From: Endobugula sp965214375 | GTDB taxonomy: Bacteria; Pseudomonadota; Gammaproteobacteria; Pseudomonadales; Cellvibrionaceae | DNA: 64,000 nt | Assembly: GCA_965214375.1 (NCBI GenBank) | Contig: OZ243947.1 | Coordinates: forward strand, 372,001-436,000 | Direction: 5' to 3' | Part shown: positions 1 to 8,685 of the stretch, one piece after another | Position numbering within the stretch: position 1 is the stretch's first letter | Layout of the letters: each line of letters starts with the position of its first letter | Program-made: the position numbers and the translations under genes | The notes under the pieces: generated by a model | What the model saw: the letters and a program-made list of their open reading frames with translations, nothing else | What the model was told of the DNA's origin: nothing | Database searches by the model: none

Positions 1-102
1 GAAGTATATTACCCCCCCAACCAGTGGATGTAAGAGTAATTCCCGATCTTCAGAGCTCAGGTATTCACCCTCAACATCAAGCATAACAGGGCCAATTGGC
101 AT
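1..102 (-). CDS. nagZ: Beta-N-acetylhexosaminidase NagZ, N-terminal fragment
   Basis: The first 34 codons of a minus-strand gene run off the left edge. The translation begins MPIGPVMLDVEG and continues to HPLVGGVIYF, which matches the start of NagZ (typical pattern GPVMLDVEG...L.HPLVGG). NagZ is a cytosolic glycoside hydrolase of family 3 that removes N-acetylglucosamine from recycled anhydromuropeptides. The start at 102 is preceded by an AAGGAA ribosome binding site. It is divergent from lexA. In Pseudomonas nagZ lies near lexA with psrA between them; no psrA is seen here. The catalytic residues lie outside the window. Confidence 0.85.
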   Translation of the reverse strand, partial: MPIGPVMLDVEGEYLSSEDRELLLHPLVGGVIYF

Positions 103-168
103 GATAGTGTATTCCTTAATACATGGCCGGTTAACATACGGGGCACCTTGCCCACTGTCAAGAATGTG

Positions 169-222
169 TTGCGCTCACCAGAAAAAGACTGTATAAAGAC
201 ACAAGACTGTATAAAAAAACAT
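169..222 (+). promoter_or_regulatory. lexA promoter with two tandem SOS boxes
   Basis: A sigma-70 promoter is visible as TTGCGC (169-174), 17 bp, then TATAAA (192-197). Two LexA boxes of the CTGT-N8-ACAG type follow in tandem: CTGTATAAAGACACAA at 189-204 (CTGT-N8-ACAA) and CTGTATAAAAAAACAT at 207-222 (CTGT-N8-ACAT). The first box covers the -10 element, so LexA binding should block its own transcription. Centre spacing is 18 bp, close to two helical turns. Both boxes have a perfect left half and one mismatch on the right. Confidence 0.8.
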
Positions 223-243
223 GGCTTAAAAGAGGATATTCCT

Positions 244-852
244 ATGATCAAGCTAACCGCCCGCCAACAAGAGGTCTTAACGCTGATCAAGCAAAACATT
301 GACGAAACCGGCTACCCACCAACGCGGGCAGAAATAGCAGAAACCTTAGGCTTTCGCTCCGCTAATGCGGCAGAAGAGCATCTACGTGCGCTGGCTCGTA
401 AAGGCGCAATAGAAATTGTACCGGGTGCTTCTCGCGGTATTCGCCTGCCAGACGCCCATAATGACTCAGGCATCCCCATTGTTGGACGTGTTGCTGCAGG
501 TAGCCCAATATTGGCTGAAGAACACATTAACGATTACTGTAATATTCCTTCAGAATTTTTTCACCCCAGTGTGGATTACTTTTTGGAAGTGAATGGGGAC
601 AGTATGATTGATGTCGGTATTTTTGACGGGGACTTATTAGCTGTTCATCAAACGCAACAGGCCACCAATGGACAGATTGTTGTCGCGCGCATCGGTGAAG
701 AAGTCACCGTTAAACGCTTTCAGCGAGATAGTGGCAGTCCTATTGTTAAATTGATTGCTGAAAACCCGGATTATGATCCTATTGTTGTTGATCTCAACAC
801 TCAAGACCTCTCAATTGAAGGTCTGAGTGTTGGCGTTATGCGACGGTCGTAG
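244..852 (+). CDS. lexA: LexA repressor/self-cleaving SOS regulator
   Basis: LexA represses DNA-damage genes and cleaves itself when bound to RecA filaments. The protein is 202 aa, the same length as E. coli LexA. It has an N-terminal winged helix (about residues 1-70, with TRAEIAETLGFRS) and a C-terminal S24 peptidase domain. The cleavage bond is A85-G86 in GRVAAG, the catalytic serine is S120 in NGDSM, and the lysine is K157 in VTVKRF. The start at 244 is chosen because AGAGGA lies just upstream and the family begins MxKLTxRQ; an in-frame ATG at 148 would lie upstream of the promoter and SOS boxes. It is autoregulated through the two boxes upstream. sulA, which often follows lexA in Pseudomonas, is missing: the next gene, topA, converges 46 bp away. 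Confidence 0.97.
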   Translation: MIKLTARQQEVLTLIKQNIDETGYPPTRAEIAETLGFRSANAAEEHLRALARKGAIEIVPGASRGIRLPDAHNDSGIPIVGRVAAGSPILAEEHINDYCNIPSEFFHPSVDYFLEVNGDSMIDVGIFDGDLLAVHQTQQATNGQIVVARIGEEVTVKRFQRDSGSPIVKLIAENPDYDPIVVDLNTQDLSIEGLSVGVMRRS

Positions 853-898
853 ATACGGTTTAAAAAATAATGATGCGTCTGCAACACTTACCAAGTCA

Positions 899-3589
899 CT
901 ATTTTTTCTTGGGTGATGCTTTTTTCTTAGCAGGCGCTTTTTGTTGTTTGACGGGAGCGGTCTCAATCCACTTGCCTCCCTGATAAAACGCTTTCCAACC
1001 CGTCGCCTTACCCTCTATTTCCGATTGCACATATTGCTCTTTGGTTTTACGGCTGTAACGAATAACCGTTGGATTCCCGTCGCTGTCTTCTATCGGAGCC
1101 GAAAATAGGAAACTGTATTTTTTATCAATTTCTTTTTTGTGGGGAATAATTTCTGCAACGAGTGGTGCGCGTGTTTCGCGGTTTTTGGGGAATTGGCTCG
1201 CCGCAAGAAATAGACCACTAGCACCATCACGTAGGATATAGGTATCATCTACTTTTTGGCACGGTAATTCTGGCATGGGAACCGGATCCATTTTCGGTGG
1301 GGCAGCTTCACCATTACGCAATAATTTACGAGTATTTTTACAGTCTTCATTAACGCAACCAAAATATTTACCAAAGCGGCCATTCTTCAGTTGCATTACA
1401 CTATCACACTTGTCGCACTCTAAGGTCGGCCCTTCATAGCCTTTAATTTTAAAGGTACCCTCTTCAATTTCATAACCCGCACAGTCTGGATTGTTGCCAC
1501 AAATGTGAAGTTTGCGTTTTTCATCGAGCAAATAACTATCCATCGCAGCTTGACATAAAGAACAACGACGCTTGTTACGCAACTGTAGCATTTCTTGTTC
1601 TTCGGCTTCTTCATGGTCGTCCGTCACATTTACTGCTTCGTCACCAGAAGTGAGATTCATTGTTGTTTTACAGCGTTCTTTAGGAGGTAAAGAATATCCT
1701 GAACAACCTATAAAAACTCCGGTACTCGCGGTACGAATCTGCATACTAAGACCACAAGTGGTACAAGGGATAGTCGTTTCTGTTGGATTGTTTTTACGCA
1801 TTCCCTGTTCATTGGATTGTGCCTGCGTTAATTTTTCAGAAAAGCCGTTATAAAACTCATCCAATAAATCACGCCAGTTGCGCTTACCTTCTGCAACATC
1901 ATCCAATGATTCTTCCATTTTGGCTGTAAAGCCATAATCTAGTAAGTCTGCAAAGTTTTCTACTAAGCGGTCAGTGACGATATCTCCCATTTTATCGGCA
2001 TAAAAACGACGACTTTCAGTGTGGACATAACCACGATCTTGAATGGTCGAAATAATAGAAGCATAAGTCGATGGCCGACCAATCCCTTGTTTCTCTAATT
2101 CTTTCACTAGGCTAGCTTCTGTATAGCGCGCGGTTGGTTTAGTGAAATGTTGTTTGGGGTCGAGCTGCTTAAGGTTAAGTACATACCCCACTTTAATATC
2201 CGGCAATTCGATATCTTCCTCTTTTTTGGATGCCGGGGGCATAACTTTCATATAGCCATCGAAACGAACAACTCGCCCGCGAGTGCGCAGCTCAAAATTA
2301 TCGGCAGTCACCACAATAGAGGTGCTAGTGAATTTTGCATCAGACATTTGGCAGGCAACAAACTGCTGCCAGATTAAACTATACAGGCGTTCAGCATCGC
2401 GCTCCATGCCACTCAGTTGTGTCGGTGACACATTCATACTGGATGGGCGGATCGCTTCGTGTGCCTCTTGCGCCCCTTCTTTGCTGGAATAACTACGTGG
2501 GGTTTCCGGCAAATATTTTTTACCGTATTTTTCCTGAATATAATCTCGACAGGAGGCAACCGCTTCGGCACTGAGATTCGTTGAGTCTGTACGCATATAG
2601 GTAATATAACCTGCCTCATACAAACGTTGCGCCAACATCATGGTCTTTTTAACAACAAAACCTAAACGAGTACTCGCCGTTTGCTGCAATGTCGATGTAA
2701 TAAATGGCGCTCCGGGTTTGGAACTGGTTGGTTTATCGTCACGCTTGCTGACTGTGTATTCAGCAGGATTAAGCCGTGCCAGTGCAGCGTCTGTTTGTTC
2801 TTTGTTTGAGGGACGAAAATTAACACCGTCCTGTTTTTTAACCTCACAGATAAGAGGAGTTTGCTCGGCAGTTAACAACTGCGCTGCAACTGTCCAATAC
2901 TCCTCGGGAATGAAGGCCCGTATTTCGCGCTCACGCTCTACCACAAGGCGTACAGCAACGGACTGTACGCGTCCGGCAGATAGCCCACGTGCAATTTTTT
3001 CCCACAGCAAGGGGGACACCATGTACCCCACGACACGATCAAGAAAGCGACGAGCCTGCTGTGCATCTACTCGATGTTGATCCAGCATACCCGGATTTTC
3101 AAATGCTTTTTGAATCGCGCTTTTGGTAATCTCATTAAAAACAACTCGACGGTAGCGCTCATCACTGCCGCCTATTGCCTGTTGCAGATGCCAGGCAATG
3201 GCCTCCCCTTCTCTATCCAAATCCGTGGCAAGATAAACCGTATCCGCATCCTCAGCCAGCTTTTTAAGCTCATTGACGACTTTTTCTTTGTTCGGAAGTA
3301 TCTCGTAGCGGGCTTCCCAGTTGTTGTCAGGGTTTATCCCCATACGATTGACAAGCTGTTCACGGCTCTTTTTGGCCTTATAGACCGCTTTTTCTTCCGG
3401 AGACATCTTGCGGGTCAATGCGGCCTGTTTCGCTCTGGCTTTTGCATCTACGGGTTTTTTTGCCGATCCGATGGTCGGCAAATCACGAATATGGCCGACA
3501 CTGGATTTAACAACAAAGTCTTTACCCAAATACTTGTTAATCGTTTTCGCTTTGGCGGGTGACTCGACAATGACAAGGGATTTACCCAT
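899..3589 (-). CDS. topA: DNA topoisomerase I
   Basis: Type IA topoisomerase that relaxes negative supercoils through a 5'-phosphotyrosine intermediate. The product is 896 aa from the start MGKSLVIVESPAKAK; E. coli TopA is 865 aa. The TOPRIM domain is N-terminal, with VIVESPAKAK and the acidic DLDREGEAIAWH motif. The active-site tyrosine is in GYITYMRTDSTNLS. Three C-terminal zinc ribbons are visible (CTTC...C, CSLC...C, CDKC...C), followed by a lysine-rich tail ending PAKKKASPKKK. An upstream start at 3625 is open but would add 12 residues absent from the family. Convergent with lexA, as in Pseudomonas synteny. No lesions were seen. Confidence 0.97.
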   Translation of the reverse strand: MGKSLVIVESPAKAKTINKYLGKDFVVKSSVGHIRDLPTIGSAKKPVDAKARAKQAALTRKMSPEEKAVYKAKKSREQLVNRMGINPDNNWEARYEILPNKEKVVNELKKLAEDADTVYLATDLDREGEAIAWHLQQAIGGSDERYRRVVFNEITKSAIQKAFENPGMLDQHRVDAQQARRFLDRVVGYMVSPLLWEKIARGLSAGRVQSVAVRLVVEREREIRAFIPEEYWTVAAQLLTAEQTPLICEVKKQDGVNFRPSNKEQTDAALARLNPAEYTVSKRDDKPTSSKPGAPFITSTLQQTASTRLGFVVKKTMMLAQRLYEAGYITYMRTDSTNLSAEAVASCRDYIQEKYGKKYLPETPRSYSSKEGAQEAHEAIRPSSMNVSPTQLSGMERDAERLYSLIWQQFVACQMSDAKFTSTSIVVTADNFELRTRGRVVRFDGYMKVMPPASKKEEDIELPDIKVGYVLNLKQLDPKQHFTKPTARYTEASLVKELEKQGIGRPSTYASIISTIQDRGYVHTESRRFYADKMGDIVTDRLVENFADLLDYGFTAKMEESLDDVAEGKRNWRDLLDEFYNGFSEKLTQAQSNEQGMRKNNPTETTIPCTTCGLSMQIRTASTGVFIGCSGYSLPPKERCKTTMNLTSGDEAVNVTDDHEEAEEQEMLQLRNKRRCSLCQAAMDSYLLDEKRKLHICGNNPDCAGYEIEEGTFKIKGYEGPTLECDKCDSVMQLKNGRFGKYFGCVNEDCKNTRKLLRNGEAAPPKMDPVPMPELPCQKVDDTYILRDGASGLFLAASQFPKNRETRAPLVAEIIPHKKEIDKKYSFLFSAPIEDSDGNPTVIRYSRKTKEQYVQSEIEGKATGWKAFYQGGKWIETAPVKQQKAPAKKKASPKKK

Positions 3590-3813
3590 AACACTCGGCT
3601 CTAATTTAACTGCAAAGGGAGGCATATATAAGTGCAGAAACTGTATTGGTCAAGTCATTCTTGCGATTATTTTTTTCTTTAGCCCCTCTAAAAGGGTGCC
3701 CAAAAAAACAATAAGACATTGTTTTTAAATGATATTTTTAACTTATCTCAAGTTTTAAAAATAATTGCCGAAACCCTCTTGGGAAATCTTTGTTTTTATA
3801 ACTGGCCGATGGT

Positions 3814-4602
3814 ATGAGTGCATTTAGTAGCCTGATCGTTCTTATTATTATTGCTATATTAGCAATGAGCGCTGTTGCCTATAGCAATTTTTTGACCGAA
3901 AAGCGTAAACAAACCAGCTTACGACTGGAAAAAATGAAGATTCGGGTAGAAGAGCTGGAGGATGTTGTACTTGCATTGGATAGTATGTGTGAAAGGCGCC
4001 TACTTGCACGGCTAGTCAATGATGAAATCATTGAGATTTACGAAGGCATGATTCACATTAACCCCAAAGCCGTTTATTTGAATGCCGGATTGTCCAATGC
4101 TCAAATGCGGTCTAATGAGCTCAGTGATGAAAGTGGATACCGTCATGTATCACGGATATGTAAAAGCGATGCACAGATTGCTCGTTATACGGCCTATTTA
4201 ACAGAGGCGCTGGCAATCCTGCGTAAACAACATGCTGGAGGAAAAATAACGGGTCATGAAATACAAGATTTCGTTTTAGAAATAGAGTGGTTACAACTGC
4301 AAATTAAAGTAGTTTCAAACATTGTTCAAGGGCATAAAGCGTATACCAAACAAGATATTTTGACGGCTAATGCTTTCTATAAAAAAGCACAAAACGAATT
4401 ATTGCGATCGTCTCACCCCGATGAACGTCGCCATAAAATGATCTCTCAGTTATCCGATGTACTTTTTGGCCGACGTAAATCAATTGATGAAGAGCTTATG
4501 CCAGAGGCAGAGTTTAATCCAGATATTGAGTTAAACGAAGAGCAATTAGAACTACTCGCGCAACAAAATTCAGAGCAACCACCAGAAGATTTATCTGCTT
4601 AG
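3814..4602 (+). CDS. Membrane-anchored coiled-coil protein of unknown function
   Basis: The 262-aa product has one N-terminal transmembrane helix (about residues 5-24), then a cytosolic, charged and mostly helical body (repeated L/E/K patterns such as SLRLEKMKIRVEELEDVVLALD) and an acidic tail ending PPEDLSA. No catalytic motif is recognised. A gene in this place, divergent from topA, recalls the uncharacterised gene beside topA in pseudomonads, but this is a synteny-based guess. The 188 bp upstream (3626-3813) hold both promoters with topA and nothing else recognisable. The stop codon overlaps the convergent comEC pseudogene by four bases. The frame is intact, so it is probably expressed. 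Function unknown. Confidence 0.75.
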   Translation: MSAFSSLIVLIIIAILAMSAVAYSNFLTEKRKQTSLRLEKMKIRVEELEDVVLALDSMCERRLLARLVNDEIIEIYEGMIHINPKAVYLNAGLSNAQMRSNELSDESGYRHVSRICKSDAQIARYTAYLTEALAILRKQHAGGKITGHEIQDFVLEIEWLQLQIKVVSNIVQGHKAYTKQDILTANAFYKKAQNELLRSSHPDERRHKMISQLSDVLFGRRKSIDEELMPEAEFNPDIELNEEQLELLAQQNSEQPPEDLSA

Positions 4603-6946
4603 TCATACCAATAGCGACGATAATAGCTACGCCATCGCTCAAGGTGCCACTGATTATCAATCAATGTGAAGCGGATCGCTCCTTCTTTTGCAGTATTGAG
4701 CAGATGGCTACCCTGCTCTGTATAACGTCTAACAATATTCGGGTGAGGATGATTATAATGATTGCGATAACCTGCCGTAACAATTGCCCATGTGGGTGAA
4801 AGCTTTGCAATCCACTGTTTACTTGATGATGTCTTACTCCCGTGATGAGGCACCAAGAGAATATCAACAGGCTTAAAGAAAGACAGCTCTTGCAACATTC
4901 GGGACTCCACTGATGACTCGATATCACCCGCTAAAAAAATAGTGTTGTTTTTATAACGAATGGATAATACACAAGAAAAATTATTACTTTTTTCTGTGCG
5001 ACTTGATGATGCCAAAAATCCTTCCGTAGGCCATAGCACACGAAATTCAACATCATCCAAGGACCAATATTGTCCCGCAACACATTGACTGGCAGGCAAT
5101 TCGGTATGGTAAGTCATCGATTGTGGCTGACCCGCAACAATCCTCTTCGTCGTTATATTTTTTAACAACCCACTCACTCCACCCGCATGATCATTATCGC
5201 CATGAGAGACGTTTAGTGTATCAATATTAGCTTTATTAAGGCCGTGCAAAGAAGGCCCAATAATGTGTTCTCCCACATTGAATTTACGACTAAATGTTCT
5301 ACCAGTATCGTATATCACTTGGTGATTCTTGGTTTCGATCGCTATAGCCGTTCCCTGTCCAGCATCAAAAAAAGTCAGCCTTAAAGAAAAGTCATCGTGC
5401 CTCTTGAAAAACAATATACCGACAAAGGGAATTGCAACCACCCACCGAACAATTCCTCTGGGAGAAAAATAAAATAACACACCGAAAAACACTATAATGG
5501 CAAATAACAATGTTATGTTCACTGGCACCGACAGGCTATGAGAACGTGAAAAATTATCAACATATTCAATAATTACTTCGAAAAAAATCAGTGATTGTTC
5601 TACGTAGAAAAAAAACCATGATGCGACATTATGGAGTAAAACATTGTCGATAATATTAGCCGACAGTAAAAAAACAAACTAATAAAGAGTAAGGGAACAA
5701 CAAGTAAAGAAATCCACGGAATCACCAAAAAATTAACGATTGGCGCCATAATATTTAGGGCATAAAGCCAATAAGCTCCCATCCCTGCAAGGCCTAAAAA
5801 CACCAACATCTGGGATTGAACTAATGAAGACACATAAGAAAAAAAACCGCTTTTACCGTTATTGGTATATCCGTAAAAGCCGTAAAGAAGTATTGCAACT
5901 GCTCCAAATGAGAACCAAAATCCTTGCTAATATACTGCCAACGGATCTAATAGTGAGACAGTAAATAATGCAAATGAAAAGCAATACCATGGAGAGATAT
6001 GGCGCTTAACCATTAAAAACATATGGCAGCATATAATCATTGCTAATGCTCTCTGAGTGGGCAGAGTAAACCCTGCGAGAAGACTATAAAAAAACAGCGA
6101 ATACTTGTGAAAAAACAATAGCAAGATATTGATGGTAACCGCTAATTATTTTAAGTAGAGCCAATATTTTTTGTAATAATTGACCAAACCAAAAACCGAT
6201 CATTGCGGCCAAGCCAATATGCAATCCTGAAATAGCCATTAAATGGATAGTGCCCGTTGACACTAATCTTTGCCACTGTTGAGCGTTCAGCCACTGCGTT
6301 TCTCCAACAAGCAAGCCAGCAATATAGGGGACAACATCTTGATTTTTTGAATATTGACGCAATAAAGACAATACCTTCCAGCGCCATTGATCAAGCCCTG
6401 AATTGGCGCTATCATTGAGCAACATCATAGGTTTTCCAGATACGACATAACCTGTTGCGCGTATCTTTTTTTTATTAAATATAGCTGATAATCGAAACCA
6501 AATGGATTAAAAAAACCCCGAGGACGACGCAGCTTCACATAGAAATACCAACGTTTTCCGGGTGATATATTTTTGATAATAGAATTATCAATTGATGCGT
6601 TAAAATAGATACTAAGACTCACCTTTTTTGTAAAGTTAAATTTTTTTGAAGATTCAATATCAAATAAAAATTTAACTTTATGCTCTTCAATAACGGGGAT
6701 GCCCTTAACAACACCAACCACCTCAAATGATTTATCTTCTATATGATGCGGTAGCTGTTGAGCCAAGGTTAACTGTCCACAAATCAATCCAAACATCAAG
6801 CCCGTACTGATACTCAAGCCTGCGATATTGCGTTTGTATGCACAGGCACACCCAATGATAATGACGATAACAATTAAAATTGAAGGGAGTGTAGGCAATA
6901 GACCAACACTTAAAATTGCTATGGAGGATAAAATAAAATAACGCAT
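4599..6946 (-). pseudogene. comEC: ComEC/Rec2 DNA-uptake channel, broken by three frameshifts and an amber
   Basis: ComEC carries single-stranded DNA across the inner membrane during natural transformation. Family landmarks appear in order but in changing frames. The N-terminal soluble domain lies at 6946-6425. The competence domain has HLMAISGLHIGL near 6230 and LAGFTLPTQRALAM near 6060. The C-terminal metallo-beta-lactamase-like domain has SHGDNDHAGG and PHHGSKTSS. The frame breaks fall at a T8 run (6466-6473), an A7 run (6088-6094) and an A8 run (5608-5615). An in-frame TAG at 5927-5929 interrupts the GFWFSFGA region. Reading through these four points gives a nearly full-length ComEC. The start at 6946 has a GGGAAG ribosome site. 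Since all three frameshifts are in homopolymers, sequencing error could explain those, but not the amber. Confidence 0.85.
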
Positions 6947-7026
6947 ACTTTCTTCCCTGAAAGACGATTTTACGCTAAGATTACGGCTTTAATTAACGGC
7001 TATATCAACACAAGAATACCGTTTGT

Positions 7027-7182
7027 ATGCTAACCATCATCACAACACCTGCATTGACCAATAACGACGTATGGTTAACTGTCAGATGGGAGTGTAACGT
7101 ATATCCATCTGGTGTTATAGACCCCCAGACTCCTAGGGTGCCGTATTTTATCGTCAATAACACGAGCTTTTTACCTGCCTAG
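7027..7182 (+). pseudogene. gloB: Remnant of glyoxalase II (GloB) N-terminus
   Basis: A 51-codon open frame upstream of mltD begins MLTIITTPALTNNDVWL and reaches GVIDP at about residue 29. GloB proteins start with the same pattern (M-x-I-x-x-x-PAF-x-DN-Y-I-W-L ... VVDPG). gloB is the usual neighbour upstream of mltD, in the same direction, in E. coli and Pseudomonas. After residue 33 the similarity ends and the frame stops (TAG 7180-7182). The metal-binding HxHxDH motif and the rest of the roughly 250-residue enzyme are absent. It is best read as the eroded stub of a deleted gloB. The match is short, so chance similarity cannot be excluded. Confidence 0.55.
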
Positions 7183-7207
7183 ACGCTGGAAGGATATTAT
7201 CTGTTTT

Positions 7208-8587
7208 ATGTTATACCAACACCGTGCCTTATTATTGATCCTTTTAATGCCTTTTTTTATTACTGCTTGTAATACTGGTATACCCCCAAAACCTCAGCCA
7301 GCCCAAGAAATCGTTAAAACCGACGAACAGCATGCTCAGCAGTCGACAAAAAGTACCGTTGATAATATATGGCAACGTATTCATCAGGGGTATGGTTTAA
7401 ACAGCTATGTAATCCCGACTATAGGAAAACAGCGTATTGAAAGTATATTGACGCGCTACCGTAGACACCCTGAAGATATTGCCAATCAACTACAGGCGTC
7501 AACACCTTATCTATTTTATATTGTTGAGCAATTAGAAAAAAATCATCTGCCGCTGGAATTAGCACTCCTACCATTGGTAGAAAGCCGCTACGACCCCTTT
7601 GCTTTTTCCAGCGGGCGTGCATCAGGACTATGGCAATTTATACCCGGTACCGGTAAACGTTTTGGGCTTCATGAAAACTGGTGGTTAGATGAGCGTCGAG
7701 ATATTGTCGAATCAACACAGGCCGCAATTAAATACTTTAAAATACTCAACAATCATTTTGAGGGTAATTGGTTACATACGATTGCGGCATATAATGCCGG
7801 TGAAGGGACAATACTAAGAGCGATAAAACAGAATAAACATGCCTCCAAGCCGACGGATTACTGGTCATTACCTATTCCCAAAGAAACACGCTTCTATATT
7901 CCCAAGCTATTGGCATGGGCGGATATTATTGTCAATCACAAAGCCTACAATATCCGTCTTCCAACGATTACCAGCAAACCCTATTTTTCTGTTGTTGATG
8001 TCGGTTCACAAATAGATTTTTCACACCTTGCGGAAATTAGCCAATTAAGTATCAAAGAAATCTATCAATTAAATCCGGCTTACCACCGCTGGGCGACAGA
8101 TCCCAGTCCTCCTCATCGTTTGTTATTCCCGGTTGATATTGCCGATAAGGTGATTCAGGCTCTGGATCAATACCCTGTCGACAAACGTATCCGCTGGCAA
8201 CGTTACCGTATCAAGTCTGGTGACTCTCTAAGCGAAATATCAAAAAAATTTGGTGTTAGTAAAGCGGTTATTAAAAGTATCAATCATTTAGAAACAGATG
8301 TAATACGCACAGGAAAAACTTTATTGATACCTCAGGCCCAAAAGGGACAAAATTTTTATGCCAAACGCCCCGACGAAATTCTTGCCACTCGTTATGCAAA
8401 ACACAAAGAACGCAAGATCGTTTATAGCGTACGTAACGGTGATAGCCTCTATAGCATTGCCAAACGTTTTCGCGTCACCATTAACAATATCAAGCGTTGG
8501 AATAATTTAAAAAGGCAGAAATATATACAACCTGGACAAAAGCTAAAACTCTACATAAGCCTCACAGATCAAGCGCGTGTATTTTAG
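7208..8587 (+). CDS. mltD: Membrane-bound lytic murein transglycosylase D
   Basis: Outer-membrane lipoprotein that cleaves peptidoglycan glycan strands to 1,6-anhydromuropeptides. The 459-aa product has a lipoprotein signal peptide with lipobox ITAC (Cys21). A family-1 SLT domain follows at about residues 105-220, with the catalytic Glu125 in LVESRYDP and the motifs GLWQFIPGTG and AAYNAGEG. Two LysM peptidoglycan-binding domains occupy the C-terminus (YRIKSGDSLSEI... and YSVRNGDSLYSI...). The ribosome site GGAAGGA lies upstream. It sits directly after the gloB stub, keeping the usual gloB-mltD order. All expected residues are present, so the gene appears functional. Confidence 0.95.
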   Translation: MLYQHRALLLILLMPFFITACNTGIPPKPQPAQEIVKTDEQHAQQSTKSTVDNIWQRIHQGYGLNSYVIPTIGKQRIESILTRYRRHPEDIANQLQASTPYLFYIVEQLEKNHLPLELALLPLVESRYDPFAFSSGRASGLWQFIPGTGKRFGLHENWWLDERRDIVESTQAAIKYFKILNNHFEGNWLHTIAAYNAGEGTILRAIKQNKHASKPTDYWSLPIPKETRFYIPKLLAWADIIVNHKAYNIRLPTITSKPYFSVVDVGSQIDFSHLAEISQLSIKEIYQLNPAYHRWATDPSPPHRLLFPVDIADKVIQALDQYPVDKRIRWQRYRIKSGDSLSEISKKFGVSKAVIKSINHLETDVIRTGKTLLIPQAQKGQNFYAKRPDEILATRYAKHKERKIVYSVRNGDSLYSIAKRFRVTINNIKRWNNLKRQKYIQPGQKLKLYISLTDQARVF

Positions 8588-8685
8588 TAAGAAATCGACA
8601 GTAAAATAACAATAGGCAAAAAGGGCTTATTAATGAAAAATATGCTAGACTCAGTTCAAAAATAGTCTTCTCTTTGGAATAACTT

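Noticed and set aside
2147..3562. Several plus-strand open frames opposite topA
   Set aside because: They overlap a fully conserved topA and show no family similarity.
6425..6428. ATGA overlap suggesting two coupled membrane-protein genes
   Set aside because: The overlap arises by chance at a frame break; ComEC similarity (IRATGYVVSGKP) continues upstream of the apparent second start in its frame.
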